A DNA stretch of 64,000 nt from Prado023 sp963697345 (GTDB lineage: Bacteria > Actinomycetota > Actinomycetes > S36-B12 > CAIYMF01): positions 124,001-188,000 of the forward strand of contig CAVONS010000004.1 in NCBI GenBank assembly GCA_963697345.1, in the 5' to 3' direction. Each line of letters opens with the position of its first letter. Position 1 is the first letter of the stretch. Both the position numbers and the translations under genes were made by a program. Shown here one piece after another: positions 1 to 9,275 of this stretch. The notes below the pieces were generated by a model. That model did not search any database. It worked only from the letters and a program-made list of their open reading frames with translations, and was not told where the DNA came from.

Positions 1-201
1 GGCCCCGGGCTGGGCGAAGGGGTCGTGGCCGTCGATCCGCACGGTCGGCGAACCCAGGAACCCGAGCCGCTGCGCATCCTCGGGAGTGTCGACGAGGATC
101 CGCTCATGCTCGAACCCGAACTCAGCACCCAGGGCACACAACCGGTCATCCATGACCCGCCAGCTCGGGCATCCCTCGAAGTACAGCAGCTCGACGTCCA
201 T
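1..201 (-). CDS. Thioredoxin-fold protein, partial (C-terminus off the window)
   Basis: Reading the minus strand from the ATG at 201 gives 67 uninterrupted codons running off the left edge. The protein opens with MDVELLYFEGCPSW and later shows GSPTVRIDG, the pattern of small actinobacterial thioredoxin-like or alkylmercury-lyase-like proteins. The usual CxxC is reduced to one Cys followed by PSW, so a redox role is uncertain. It is divergent from the Rieske-glutamate synthase gene, with 69 bp between the two starts. The family call is from motif recall only. Confidence 0.6.
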   Translation of the reverse strand, partial: MDVELLYFEGCPSWRVMDDRLCALGAEFGFEHERILVDTPEDAQRLGFLGSPTVRIDGHDPFAQPGA

Positions 202-270
202 CGCCCAGCACCGTACCGGCCCCGCTGCCAGCGCCGCGCATCTGCGCTCGGTCCTGTGATCAACTGACCC

Positions 271-1896
271 ATGCCCCCACACACAGCCAAGGTCCGGGTC
301 GCGACGTGGAGCGAGCTGGCTGACAGGACACCGACGTACGCCCTCGTGGCCGAGGTCGACCTGGTCGTCATCCGCTTCGGCGACGAGGTGTCGGTGCTCT
401 ACGGCCGATGCCTGCACCGCGGCGCCCTGCTCTCCGACGGTGAGATCCGCGGCCAGGACCTGATCTGCGGCGTTCACGGCTGGGACTACCGCTTCCAGAC
501 AGGTGTCAGCGCGTACAACCCGGACGAGGTGCTGGAGAAGTTCAGCGCGTGGATCGACCTGGAGGCCGACGCCGTCCTGGTCGACGAGGCCGAGGTCGCC
601 CTGTGGGCAGTCGACAACCCGCAGCCCTACGACCGCACCGCGTACCAGGGCCTCTACGCCGACCTGCACGGAGGTCCCGAGGAGCCACACACCGGCTACA
701 TCCAGAAGCTCGCGCGCGACGGCCTGACGAAGCTCGGCCACCACGGCACCGTCTCGGCGATGGGCGTTCCGCTGGCCAACCTCCCTCGCTGGGACGACCT
801 GCAGATCCTCACAGCCCAACTCGCCCGACGCCCCCTGCTCGACGACGCGCAGGTGGGCACTGACGTCGTCATCGGGCCGCGCGCGGCCAAGCCGCTGCAC
901 CTGGAGATCCCCCTGTTCGTCAGCGACATGAGCTACGGCGCACTCAGCGAGGAGGCGAAGGTCGCCCTGTCCCGGGGCGCCGAGCTGGCGGGCACGGGCA
1001 TCTGTTCCGGTGAGGGGGGCATGCTTCCCGAGGAACAGGCCGCCAACTCCCGGTACCTCTACGAGCTGGCCTCCGCGGGCTTCGGGTTCAGCCTCGAGAA
1101 GGTGGCGCTGTGCCAGGCCTTCCACTTCAAGGGCGGCCAGGGAGCCAAGACCGGCACCGGTGGGCACCTTCCGGGTGCGAAGGTCAGTGCCAAGATCGCG
1201 GCCGTGCGCGGCCTGGAGCCAGGCGAGGCGGCCATCAGCCCGGCGACCTTCCCCGACCTCCGAACGCCCCAGGACTTCCAGCGCGTCGCCGACGAGGTCC
1301 GTGCGGCGACCGGCGGCATCCCCATCGGCTTCAAGATGTCGGCCCAGCACATCGAGGACGACCTCGACTTCGCCCTCGAGGCCAGCGCCGACTACGTGAT
1401 CCTGGACGGCCGGGGCGGGGCGACCGGAGCCGCGCCGGACCTCTTCAAGAACAACATCTCGGTGCCGACGATGGTGGCCCTGGCCCGCGCACGTCGGCAC
1501 CTCGACCGCCGGGGTCACAACGACGTCACGCTCGTGATCACCGGCGGCCTTCGACGCGAGAGTGACTTCGTCAAGGCCCTCGCGCTCGGCGCTGACGCCG
1601 TGGCCATCTCCAACAGCGCGCTCCAGGCGATCGGGTGCCTGGCAATGCGCGCATGCCACACCAACAACTGCCCGGTGGGGATCGCCACCCAGCGCGAGGA
1701 CCTGCGCTCACGGCTGGTCATCGAGAACTCGGCGAGGCGCTTGGCCAACTACCTCGGCGCGACCACCGAACTGATGCAGGTGCTGGCCCGCGCCTGCGGC
1801 CACGACCACCTGAACGGCTTCGCCACGCAGGACCTCACGACCTGGAAGCGGGACGTGGCCGACCTGACGGGCGTGGCCTTCGCAGGAGTCACCTGA
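271..1896 (+). CDS. Rieske domain fused to FMN-binding glutamate synthase-like domain
   Basis: The 541-residue protein has an N-terminal Rieske [2Fe-2S] domain (C47-x-H49 and C66-xx-H69, about residues 5-115). It is joined to a glutamate synthase central/FMN barrel (about 180-510). Barrel hallmarks include SDMSYGALS, GGQGAKTGTGG, GFKMSAQ, DGRGGATGAAP and a C-x5-C-x4-C [3Fe-4S] ligand set in AMRACHTNNCPVG. There is no glutaminase domain, so the protein probably moves electrons or ammonia rather than acting as a full GOGAT large subunit. It is predicted cytoplasmic. Substrate and partner are unknown, and the Rieske domain suggests its own electron entry point. Confidence 0.85.
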   Translation: MPPHTAKVRVATWSELADRTPTYALVAEVDLVVIRFGDEVSVLYGRCLHRGALLSDGEIRGQDLICGVHGWDYRFQTGVSAYNPDEVLEKFSAWIDLEADAVLVDEAEVALWAVDNPQPYDRTAYQGLYADLHGGPEEPHTGYIQKLARDGLTKLGHHGTVSAMGVPLANLPRWDDLQILTAQLARRPLLDDAQVGTDVVIGPRAAKPLHLEIPLFVSDMSYGALSEEAKVALSRGAELAGTGICSGEGGMLPEEQAANSRYLYELASAGFGFSLEKVALCQAFHFKGGQGAKTGTGGHLPGAKVSAKIAAVRGLEPGEAAISPATFPDLRTPQDFQRVADEVRAATGGIPIGFKMSAQHIEDDLDFALEASADYVILDGRGGATGAAPDLFKNNISVPTMVALARARRHLDRRGHNDVTLVITGGLRRESDFVKALALGADAVAISNSALQAIGCLAMRACHTNNCPVGIATQREDLRSRLVIENSARRLANYLGATTELMQVLARACGHDHLNGFATQDLTTWKRDVADLTGVAFAGVT

Positions 1897-1940
1897 GCCG
1901 CGCCCCCCGATTCCCCGCTTGGCGCTTCCATCCGGGCGTC

Positions 1941-1964
1941 GTGCTTCCATCCGAACGGAAGCAC
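1941..1964 (+). terminator. Hairpin after the Rieske-GltS gene
   Basis: Perfect 8-bp stem GTGCTTCC / GGAAGCAC with an 8-nt loop, 45 bp past the stop codon. There is no U-tract, so termination efficiency is uncertain. A partial repeat of the left arm lies just upstream. Confidence 0.45.
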
Positions 1965-2015
1965 CGAGCGTCAACCGAAGCACGGGGCCAGGAGCGGCTC
2001 GGTTAGGTTCGGGGC

Positions 2016-3656
2016 ATGCCTGCGCTCCCCGGTCGCCGTCCGCACGTCCTGCTTGAGCTGGATCTCACCCGGTTGCCCATCTCGGTCGACACTGCCGATC
2101 CCCTGGCCCGGCTCGCCGCCCGCGGTCAACCTCAGATCGCTCCGGTCCTGCGCGCCCTGCACGACGCCGCGGCCGACCCCCACGTGCTCGGGTTGATCGC
2201 CAAGGTCGGCGGAGCGCTCCCGTGGGCCGGCATGCAGGAGCTGCGCATGGCGGTGCGCGCGTTCGCCGCCAGTGGGAAGCCCACGGTGGCGTGGGCCGAG
2301 AGCTTCAGCGAGGGCTCGGCGGACATGACCGCCCTCGTGCTGGCGTCAGGCTTCGACGAGATCTGGCTGCAACCCGGCGGCGGCCTGGGCCCGCTGGGTG
2401 TCGCGGTCGAGACGACGTTCGTCCGCGGCGCGCTGGACCGGCTGGGCATCGAGCCCCAGATCGAGGCGCGCCATGAGTTCAAGAACGCGGCCGACCGGTT
2501 GATGCGCACGGAGTTCACCGACGCGCACCGCAGCGCCCTCGACCGACTTGCCGAGTCGCTGTTCACCGACGCGATCGAGATGATCGCCGAGGGCCGGGCG
2601 ATGGAGCGCACCCGCGTTCGGGAACTCGCGGACGCCGGGCCCCAGACAGCGGCCCAGGCCCACGAAGCGGGGCTCGTGGACGGGGTCGGCTACCGCGACC
2701 AGGCGTATGCCTCGATGCGGGCTCGGGTCGGCGGTGACGCCGAGCTGCTGTTCGCCGACCGCTGGCAACCGCGCAGGCGGCCGCACCTGCCCACCCGCGG
2801 TGCGGGCCACGTCGCGCTGGTGGAGGTGCGCGGCACCATCGTGTCCGGGCGCACGCGCCGGTCCCCGCTCGGGCGCCAGGTGGGCAGCGACTCGATCGGG
2901 TCAGCCCTGCGCCAGGCCGCCGACGATGAGAACGCGCGCGCGGTCGTGCTGCACGTCGACTCCCCCGGCGGCTCGGCCGTCGCCTCCGACACGATCTGGC
3001 GCGAGGTGTGCCGCGTGCGCGACGCGGGCAAGCCCGTCATCGTGTCGATGGGCGCCGCGGCGGCGTCCGGCGGGTACTTCATCGCCTGCCCCGCCGATGT
3101 CATCGTGGCGCTCCCGGCGACGCTCACCGGGTCGATCGGCGTCTTCGGCGGCAAGCTGGTGGTCACCGAGCTGATGGAGCGGCTGGGCCTGACGACCGGG
3201 ACAGTCGCGCACGGCGACCGGTCGCTGATGTACTCGGCCCGCCGAGGCTTCAGCGCCGAGGAGCGCGACGAGCTCGGCGCCACCCTCGACGCGATCTACG
3301 ACGACTTCGTCGCCAAGGTCGCCCAGGGCCGTGGCCGGGACGTCTCGGAGATCGAGGCCCTCGCCCGTGGTCGCGTGTGGACGGGCAGCGACGCACACGG
3401 CGTCGGACTGGTCGATGAGATCGGTGGGCTCCGGACGGCCGTGGACATCGCCCGCAAGCGGGCGGACCTGCCCAGCGATGCCCAGGTGCGCCGGGCGCCC
3501 CACGTCGCCGCGCTGTCGAGGCTGGGTCGGGCGCGGAACTCCCAGGACCCCCGCGCGGCGCTCGACGCGTCCCTGCCCGGGCTCTCCGAACTCAGCACCG
3601 CCCTCGGGCTGCCCGCTGCGGCGGCCCTGCGCATGCCCGCGATCACCATCCGATGA
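2016..3656 (+). CDS. sppA: Signal peptide peptidase SppA, 67-kDa type
   Basis: The 546-residue protein has two tandem S49 (ClpP-like) domains, as in protease IV. The catalytic Ser lies in AAAASGGYF (S351) and the general-base Lys in HEFKNAADR (K156) of the N-terminal domain, the split Ser/Lys dyad known for this class. SPGGS (about 316-320) and TGSIGVFGG (371-379) are also typical. Known function is digestion of cleaved signal peptides at the membrane. No obvious N-terminal membrane segment is visible, unlike E. coli SppA, so membrane association may be peripheral. The gene appears monocistronic. Confidence 0.88.
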   Translation: MPALPGRRPHVLLELDLTRLPISVDTADPLARLAARGQPQIAPVLRALHDAAADPHVLGLIAKVGGALPWAGMQELRMAVRAFAASGKPTVAWAESFSEGSADMTALVLASGFDEIWLQPGGGLGPLGVAVETTFVRGALDRLGIEPQIEARHEFKNAADRLMRTEFTDAHRSALDRLAESLFTDAIEMIAEGRAMERTRVRELADAGPQTAAQAHEAGLVDGVGYRDQAYASMRARVGGDAELLFADRWQPRRRPHLPTRGAGHVALVEVRGTIVSGRTRRSPLGRQVGSDSIGSALRQAADDENARAVVLHVDSPGGSAVASDTIWREVCRVRDAGKPVIVSMGAAAASGGYFIACPADVIVALPATLTGSIGVFGGKLVVTELMERLGLTTGTVAHGDRSLMYSARRGFSAEERDELGATLDAIYDDFVAKVAQGRGRDVSEIEALARGRVWTGSDAHGVGLVDEIGGLRTAVDIARKRADLPSDAQVRRAPHVAALSRLGRARNSQDPRAALDASLPGLSELSTALGLPAAAALRMPAITIR

Positions 3657-3714
3657 GCGAGCTCCTGCAGGTCGCACGTCCGATGTGGCCACCTACCGGA
3701 GGCCGGCACGCCCA

Positions 3715-3744
3715 TTGACGCACAAGGTAAAGGCAGCCTAACCT
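3715..3744 (+). promoter_or_regulatory. Candidate promoter of the LpqH-like lipoprotein
   Basis: TTGACG at 3715-3720 and TAACCT at 3739-3744 are 18 bp apart. The spacer and -10 overlap an imperfect inverted repeat AGGTAAAGGC-A-GCCTAACCT. This resembles a DtxR/IdeR-type box, but the spacing is longer than the 19-bp consensus, so iron control is only a possibility. Confidence 0.4.
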
Positions 3745-3831
3745 CAAGGTCAGCGGCGTCGACCGCTCTCGAGGTACCCAGACCTTGAGCTTGCCTCTTG
3801 GGCGATGCCGCACACCAGGAGGTGTGTCTCC

Positions 3832-4422
3832 GTGCAACTCTCCCTCAGGTCAGGCACAAGTCTCTCCACACTCGCCGCCCTCACGTTGGTCCTTGCCGCG
3901 TGTTCCAGTGGCAGCGCTGGCGCAAGCGATCCGGCGGCTGAACCGGCGGGGTCCGTTGCCGCGCCAGACTCGCTCGAGGACGCAGGGGCTGGGTCGGCAG
4001 ATCCCACCCCCGAAGAGACTCCGGCCACGGACACCGTGGCAGACACCGGCCCGCCAGCCAAAGCCGGGGAGGGTCAGTTCGTTGTCAATGGAGCGACCTA
4101 TGCGCTGACGGTCACCGAGTGCAGCTTCAACGGTGAGGGTCCGGCCGACGGCTCGTTCGAGGTCAGGGCGACGGACGCTGACGGCCACGACTTCGACATG
4201 ACCCAGTTCTACCTCAACGGCGACTGGTCCCAGACCGACGTCCAGCTCGATCTCGGCCCCACCATGATCTACGTGATCCGCTCGAGTGCCAGTGAGGGCG
4301 CCGTCCCGGCCCAGGTGGACGCAAGGAACATCACCTGGACCGAGAGCTACCGGGAGCTGGATGAGGCGGCCAACTCCCAGGTCGAGATCGGCACCGGGAC
4401 GCTCAACGTGACCTGCAAGTAG
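3832..4422 (+). CDS. LpqH-like secreted lipoprotein
   Basis: The GTG at 3832 is chosen because AGGAGG lies at 3817-3822. An upstream in-frame ATG at 3805 has no such site. The 196-residue product has a basic N-terminus, a hydrophobic stretch and the lipobox VLAACSS, then a Pro/Ala/Glu-rich linker and a globular domain ending in LNVTC. That layout recalls the mycobacterial 19-kDa antigen family. It is predicted to be lipid-anchored outside the membrane. Function is unknown and the LpqH link is weak by eye. Confidence 0.65.
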   Translation: MQLSLRSGTSLSTLAALTLVLAACSSGSAGASDPAAEPAGSVAAPDSLEDAGAGSADPTPEETPATDTVADTGPPAKAGEGQFVVNGATYALTVTECSFNGEGPADGSFEVRATDADGHDFDMTQFYLNGDWSQTDVQLDLGPTMIYVIRSSASEGAVPAQVDARNITWTESYRELDEAANSQVEIGTGTLNVTCK

Positions 4423-4513
4423 GCACCGCGCACCGGAGCTGCTGCCGCCGGCCCGAGCCTGACGCGGATCGCTGGCGTGACCCCGGGTCTCGCGCCGCGG
4501 ATACCATCGCGGA

Positions 4514-4621
4514 GTGCCTGCCAAGTGGATCAACGTCGACCACGTGCAAGATCAGCTGGACGCCGGCAGGGCTGTTACGTCACGCCGACGACGCCCCGAG
4601 TGGCCCCGGCAGAGCCGATGA
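4514..4621 (+). CDS. Possible 35-residue upstream ORF coupled to thioesterase
   Basis: GTG at 4514 opens 35 codons (VPAKWINVDHVQDQLDAG, then an Arg-rich tail). The stop overlaps the next gene's start as ATGA. GATACCAT just upstream could be a -10, which would make the transcript nearly leaderless. I do not recognise the product. It may only be a chance ORF, or a translational-coupling leader for the thioesterase. Confidence 0.25.
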   Translation: MPAKWINVDHVQDQLDAGRAVTSRRRRPEWPRQSR

Positions 4622-5319
4622 GCGTCCATCCACCGGATCGTCCGCTGGCCGGCATCGCCGACCTCGACGTCCCCGAGGTTGACCAGACACCGGCCCTCAC
4701 AGAGCGCCGCGACGCCGTGGCGGGGCTCGGCGACGCCCTGCGCGGGCTGATCGCGGCCGCCGTGGCCACCGAGGTGCCCACCCACCAGCTCCACGAGGTC
4801 ACACAGGACGTGCGCCGGCTGTCGGAGACGCTGGCGGCGATCCACCGCCCCGTGGGCCGCCCGTCATCGGTCGACGACCTGCGCCGCGGCCAGCGGCCGT
4901 ACAACCCCGTGGTGGGGCCGGGGAACCCGATCGCACCCCCGATGCGCGTTGTCGTCACGGACGGCGTGGCGATCGGAACCTGCACGCTGAGCCTGCCCTA
5001 CGAGGGTCCGCTGAGCTTCGCACACGGCGGTATCAGCGCCCTCCTGCTGGACCAGGTCATGGGCTACGCGACCGCCGCCGCGGGCTACCCGGCGGTCACT
5101 GGACGCCTGCATGTGCGCTACCGCACGGCCGTTCCGCTCGGGGCGCCCCTGGTCGTGCGTGGGGAGGTGATCGACGTGCTCGGTGTGCGGGTGGCCGTCC
5201 GGGGGACGATCAGCCTGGCCGACGACGAGGAGTCCACCCTGGTGGAGGCAGACGGCCGCTTCCTCATGCTCAGGCCCGAGCAGGCCCAGCGCCTGTTCGG
5301 TCGGGCAGCGTCCGACTGA
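4618..5319 (+). CDS. PaaI-family hotdog thioesterase
   Basis: The ATG at 4618 gives 233 residues. The N-terminal 100 residues are helical and unrecognised. The C-terminal half is a 4HBT hotdog domain with LSFAHGGISALLLDQVMGYA, carrying the HGG..D active-site pattern of PaaI-type acyl-CoA thioesterases, followed by TGRLHVRYRTAVPLG. It is expected to hydrolyse a short or aromatic acyl-CoA in the cytoplasm. The substrate cannot be read from the sequence. Longer in-frame starts exist but lack support. Confidence 0.8.
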   Translation: MSVHPPDRPLAGIADLDVPEVDQTPALTERRDAVAGLGDALRGLIAAAVATEVPTHQLHEVTQDVRRLSETLAAIHRPVGRPSSVDDLRRGQRPYNPVVGPGNPIAPPMRVVVTDGVAIGTCTLSLPYEGPLSFAHGGISALLLDQVMGYATAAAGYPAVTGRLHVRYRTAVPLGAPLVVRGEVIDVLGVRVAVRGTISLADDEESTLVEADGRFLMLRPEQAQRLFGRAASD

Positions 5320-5329
5320 GCCCGCAGCC

Positions 5330-5377
5330 GGACACGTGCGCGGTCGGACACATGCGCAGCCGGACACGTGCGCGGTC
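5330..5377. repeat. Three 16-bp tandem units
   Basis: Units of 16 bp beginning GGACACGTGCGC: the first and third are identical and the middle differs at a few bases. They lie just after the thioesterase stop, in the 381-bp gap before the helicase. The rest of that gap (5378-5700) holds no gene I can support. Confidence 0.6.
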
Positions 5378-5700
5378 GGTGCCGCGCGAATGGCGTAATC
5401 GCGCACGCACCCGTCGAAGAACACGCTAGGCTAGGACCACTGACCGGTGGCTACGCCGATCGCCCATCATCTGGCTCTCATGTCGAGCTGGTGGGTAGGT
5501 CATCGCCAGAAGGTCGGGGGTCTCTCAGGGACAGGTCGTCAGGCCTGTCGCGTCGGTCCGCCCTGGATCCGGGAGACAACGGTCGTCGTCACACAGCGAC
5601 GCCGACCACAGCTCGATGTGCCGTGCGCTCGGCACCAGGGCCGTGTGCGGGGACAGTCCCGCACAGCGCCCTGCGTGCCGGACACTCGTGGGAGGTGCTC

Positions 5701-7828
5701 TTGGCTCGTCAAGGCCAGCGTCAGGCCCCTGCTCGCCATGCCACCCGCACCCAGCGCGCCCGCACGCACGACAACGAGGGCATCATCCCTGTGCTCGCCC
5801 GGGTCGTCCGCGAGGTGGAGGCCGCCGTCCGGCGGGGACCGGCCAAGCCCTCGGTGCGCACGAAGTTCCAGGTCGTCGCCCTGCTCGTGCGCGAGGAGCG
5901 GGCGCGGGTCAGGGAGGACCAGACCAGCACCGCCGCCGGTACAGCCAAGGAGCTCAAGCGCCTCGACGGCATCGCGACGATCCTGGCCAGGACCGCAGCG
6001 CGCGACACCTCCCTGCTCGCGCTCCTTGCTGAGGACGCCCAGGTGTCCGAACCGGCCCGAGCGCTGCGCCGCGAACTGCTCGAGAAGGCCGGGGTCGAGG
6101 TTCCCCCGGAGGAGGTCGCCCCGGTCGAGGCAGACGCGGCCGAACCCGCCAAGCGCCGGGTCGTGCCGCAGGCGATCGTCTCCCGCCAGCTCGCCAACCC
6201 CTTCCTCGCTCCCGACTTCGAGGCCGCATCCCAGACCCAGGTCCGGGCCCAGAGGCTGGCCAGCTGGGAGCTGCTCGGCCCGTTGTTCCGCTCCTTCGAG
6301 TACGGCGGCGGCGGCGTCACGTCCTGCATGCCGCTGCCCGAGCCCTCGTTCGTGCGCGTCCCGGGTGCCCTGGCGCTGATGCCGCACCAGTCGCAGGTGG
6401 TCGCGGCAGCAGCCGCGGGCCATCGCACGTTCCTGCTCGCCGACGAACCCGGCCTGGGCAAGACCGCCCAGGCACTGCTCGCGGCCCACACAGCCGACGC
6501 CTACCCGCTGCTCGTGGTCGTGCCGAATGTCGTGAAGACCAACTGGGCGCGCGAGGCTGACCTCTGGACCCCCCAGCGCCCGGCGACCGTCATCCACGGT
6601 GACGGGGACACCATTGACGGCTTCGCGGACATCGTCATCGTCAACTACGAGGTCCTCGATCGGCACGTCGGTTGGCTGGGCGAGCTCGGCTTCCGCGGCA
6701 TGGTCGTCGACGAGGCGCACTTCATCAAGAACAAGTCCTCGCAGCGCTCCCAGCACGTGCTGGAGATCTCCGAGCGGATCCGTCGCCGGGTCGGCCGCCC
6801 GCTGATGATGGCGCTCACGGGAACCCCGCTGATCAACGACATCGAGGACTTCCGGGCCATCTGGCAGTTCCTGGGCTGGATCGACGACAAGAAGCCGCGC
6901 GGGGAGCTGATGGCCTCCCTGGAGGAGACCGGGCTCGTGCCCGGCGATCCCGGCTTCTACCCCACGGCACGCCGGTGCGTCATCGACATGGGCATCGTGC
7001 GGCGCCGCAAGGTCGACGTGGCGGCTGACATCCCTGCGCGGCGCGTCGCCGACCTGCCCGTCGAGCTCGACGACGGTGTCGGTCGCTCGATCCGCCAGGC
7101 CGAGCGGGAGCTCGCCAACCGCATGGTGGCGCGCTACCTGGGCGCTCTGGAGCGGCGGGGCTCCGGACCGGTCGACGGCATCGACCACGAGCTGGTGCGC
7201 CGGGTGGCCACGTGGGAGCGGCAGGAGGCCAACGAGGCTGAGGTCGGGGACAACGTCTTCACGATGATGCGCCACATCGGTCAGGCCAAGGCCGGTCTGG
7301 CAGCCGACTACGCCGCCCAGCTGGTCGCGCAACGTCGGCAAGGTCGTCTTCTTCGCCAAGCACATCGACGTGATGGACACTGCGGAGGAGCTCTTCACCC
7401 AGCGTGGGATCCGATACTCGTCCATCCGCGGGGACCAGACGTCCAAGGTGCGCCAGCGCAACGTCGATGCGTTCATCAACGACCCCGACGTGGCCATCGC
7501 CGTGTGCTCGCTGACCGCGGCCGGCGTGGGACTCAACCTGCAGGTCGCGTCCAACATGGTGCTGGCCGAACTCTCGTGGACCGACGCCGAGCAGACTCAG
7601 GCGATCGATCGGATCCATCGGATCGGCCAGGCCGAGCCCGTGACTGCGTGGCGCATCATCGCCGCGCAGACGATCGACTCCCGGATCGCCGAGCTGATCG
7701 ACGGCAAGGCCACGCTGGCTGCGCGCGCGCTCGACGGGTCGGACGAGGAGTCCTCGGCGATGGACGTCCAGCTCGAGGCGCTCGTCGCCCTGCTGACCGA
7801 CGCACTGGCTGGATCTGGCGCAGCATAG
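5701..7828 (+). CDS. SNF2/DEAD-type helicase, one frameshift near 7330
   Basis: The TTG at 5701 is preceded by GGAGG at 5691-5695. The first frame carries about 200 residues of N-terminal domain, then Walker A (ADEPGLGKTAQ), DEAH box (VVDEAHFIKN) and TGTPL, the SNF2 ATPase core. Near 7330 the frame changes. The helicase C-terminal domain continues one frame over with GKVVFFAKHIDVMDTAEELF, TAAGVGLNLQ and the motif VI-like QAIDRIHRIGQ, ending at 7828. Removing one base, or adding two, joins the halves perfectly. The enzyme is probably a DNA translocase. The frameshift is either sequencing error or recent inactivation. Confidence 0.8.
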
Positions 7829-7863
7829 GGGTTGGTCGCAGCGGGTCGGGGCATGGTGGCCGC

Positions 7864-8205
7864 ATGGTTGGACCCCTCGCCGAGGACCCCGGGTTCGACC
7901 CGACCACCCATGCTGAGCCGTGGGCGGTTGCGGCCTTCGACCTCTCCGACACCGATGTGGCTGATGAACCAGCGCCACAGGTGAAGGCCGCCGGAGCAAC
8001 GGCCGACGCGGTGAAGGACTACCTGCAGCTCATCGGCAGGGTTCCGCTGCTCAGCGCCCAGGAGGAGGTGGAACTGGCCATCCGCATCGAGTGCGCAGTG
8101 CTCGCGGCGGAGAAGCTGACCTCGGATGAACTGTTGGACCGTCATGCCCTCGTGAGGACCTGGAGTGGCTGGCCCTGTCCAAGCTCAGGCACCCCACGCG
8201 CCAGA
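7864..8205 (+). pseudogene. N-terminal stub of a principal-type sigma-70 factor
   Basis: The ATG at 7864 leads into DAVKDYLQLIGRVPLLSAQ and EEVELAIRIE, the region 1.2 signature of HrdB/SigA-type sigma factors. After a one-base shift near 8150, EDLEWLALS matches the next piece. Similarity then stops: the core-binding region 2 and DNA-binding region 4 are absent. It is therefore a truncated remnant directly after the helicase gene. No further gene is visible up to 8402. Confidence 0.65.
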
Positions 8206-8402
8206 CTGGACTCCACGGCTTCCTGTGGGAGACGACGGCTACGACGGCGGCGGGGTGCTGGCCGCGACGGGCCGGTCCGGCCGGGGACGGGCATGATGGA
8301 GCAACGTCGCGGTGATTGAACCGGTGACTTCGCACTTCTCCCAGGAGACCGGATGCACACGATGAGCGGTGAGTCCCCGACCAATCGTGGTGCGCATCTC
8401 CC

Positions 8403-9257
8403 ATGCTGACCGACCGCGACATCGACCTGCCCGGGGGCCCGCGCCTGGCCGTTCGCAGTGCACCCGGGGAGCGCCGACCGTTCCTGCTCGTGCACGGCCT
8501 GGCCTCGAACGCCAGGCTGTGGGACGGCGTCGCCCAGCGTCTGGCCGAGGCAGGGCACGAGGTGGTGGCCGTCGACCTGCGTGGGCATGGCCGCTCGGAG
8601 CAGACTCCCGACGGCTACGACACCGCCACCGCCGCCGCGGACCTCGCGTCCCTCATCGGGGTCCTGGGGTGGACGGGAGCCCGGGCACCGATCGCCGTCG
8701 GGCAGTCCTGGGGCGGGAACGTCGTGCTCACGCTGGCCGCCACAGGGGGCGGCGTTGCGGGACTCGCCCTCGTCGACGGTGGGTGGATCCACCTCGCCGA
8801 CCGGTTCCCGACCTTCGACGAGTGCTGGGACGCGCTGGAGCCGCCGAGGTTCGACGGCCTCACCCGCGCCCAGCTGACCGAGCGGTCCAGGGACTGGCAC
8901 ATCGACTGGCCGGAGGAGGGCAGGCTCGGCTCCCTGGCCAACTTCGCCGACCTCCCCGATGGCACTGTGCGCCCGCACCTGGCGCGCGAGCACCATCGCA
9001 GCATCGTGCACTCGCTGTGGCAGGACGATCCGGGCGAGCTCTACTCCCGCGTCGGCGTCCCCACCGTCCTCATGGCCGCCGTGGATGCCGTCCCGACGCG
9101 GCCCACGCCCGCGACCGACGCCGCGGACCGGATCCCCGACGCACAGGTCATCTGGTACGTCGGGGCACACCACGACCTGCACGCACAGCAGCCGGACCGC
9201 TGCGCCAACGACCTGCTCGCACTCGCCCGCAGGGTCAGCGGGGTCAATCAGCCCTGA
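8403..9257 (+). CDS. Alpha/beta-hydrolase fold enzyme
   Basis: The 284 residues show the oxyanion HG motif (VHGLASN, about 32-38), DLRGHGRS, the nucleophile elbow GQSWGG (Ser about 102) and a C-terminal catalytic His in GAHHDLH. This is a complete alpha/beta hydrolase. The substrate cannot be inferred; esterase, lactonase or epoxide-hydrolase activities are all possible. It ends 18 bp from the convergent SorC regulator. Confidence 0.8.
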   Translation: MLTDRDIDLPGGPRLAVRSAPGERRPFLLVHGLASNARLWDGVAQRLAEAGHEVVAVDLRGHGRSEQTPDGYDTATAAADLASLIGVLGWTGARAPIAVGQSWGGNVVLTLAATGGGVAGLALVDGGWIHLADRFPTFDECWDALEPPRFDGLTRAQLTERSRDWHIDWPEEGRLGSLANFADLPDGTVRPHLAREHHRSIVHSLWQDDPGELYSRVGVPTVLMAAVDAVPTRPTPATDAADRIPDAQVIWYVGAHHDLHAQQPDRCANDLLALARRVSGVNQP

Positions 9258-9275
9258 GACCTGACCATGAGGGCT

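Noticed and set aside
3724..3743. DtxR/IdeR iron box upstream of the LpqH-like lipoprotein
   Set aside because: The half-sites resemble AGGTTAG/CTAACCT but the spacing is several bases too long for the 19-bp box.
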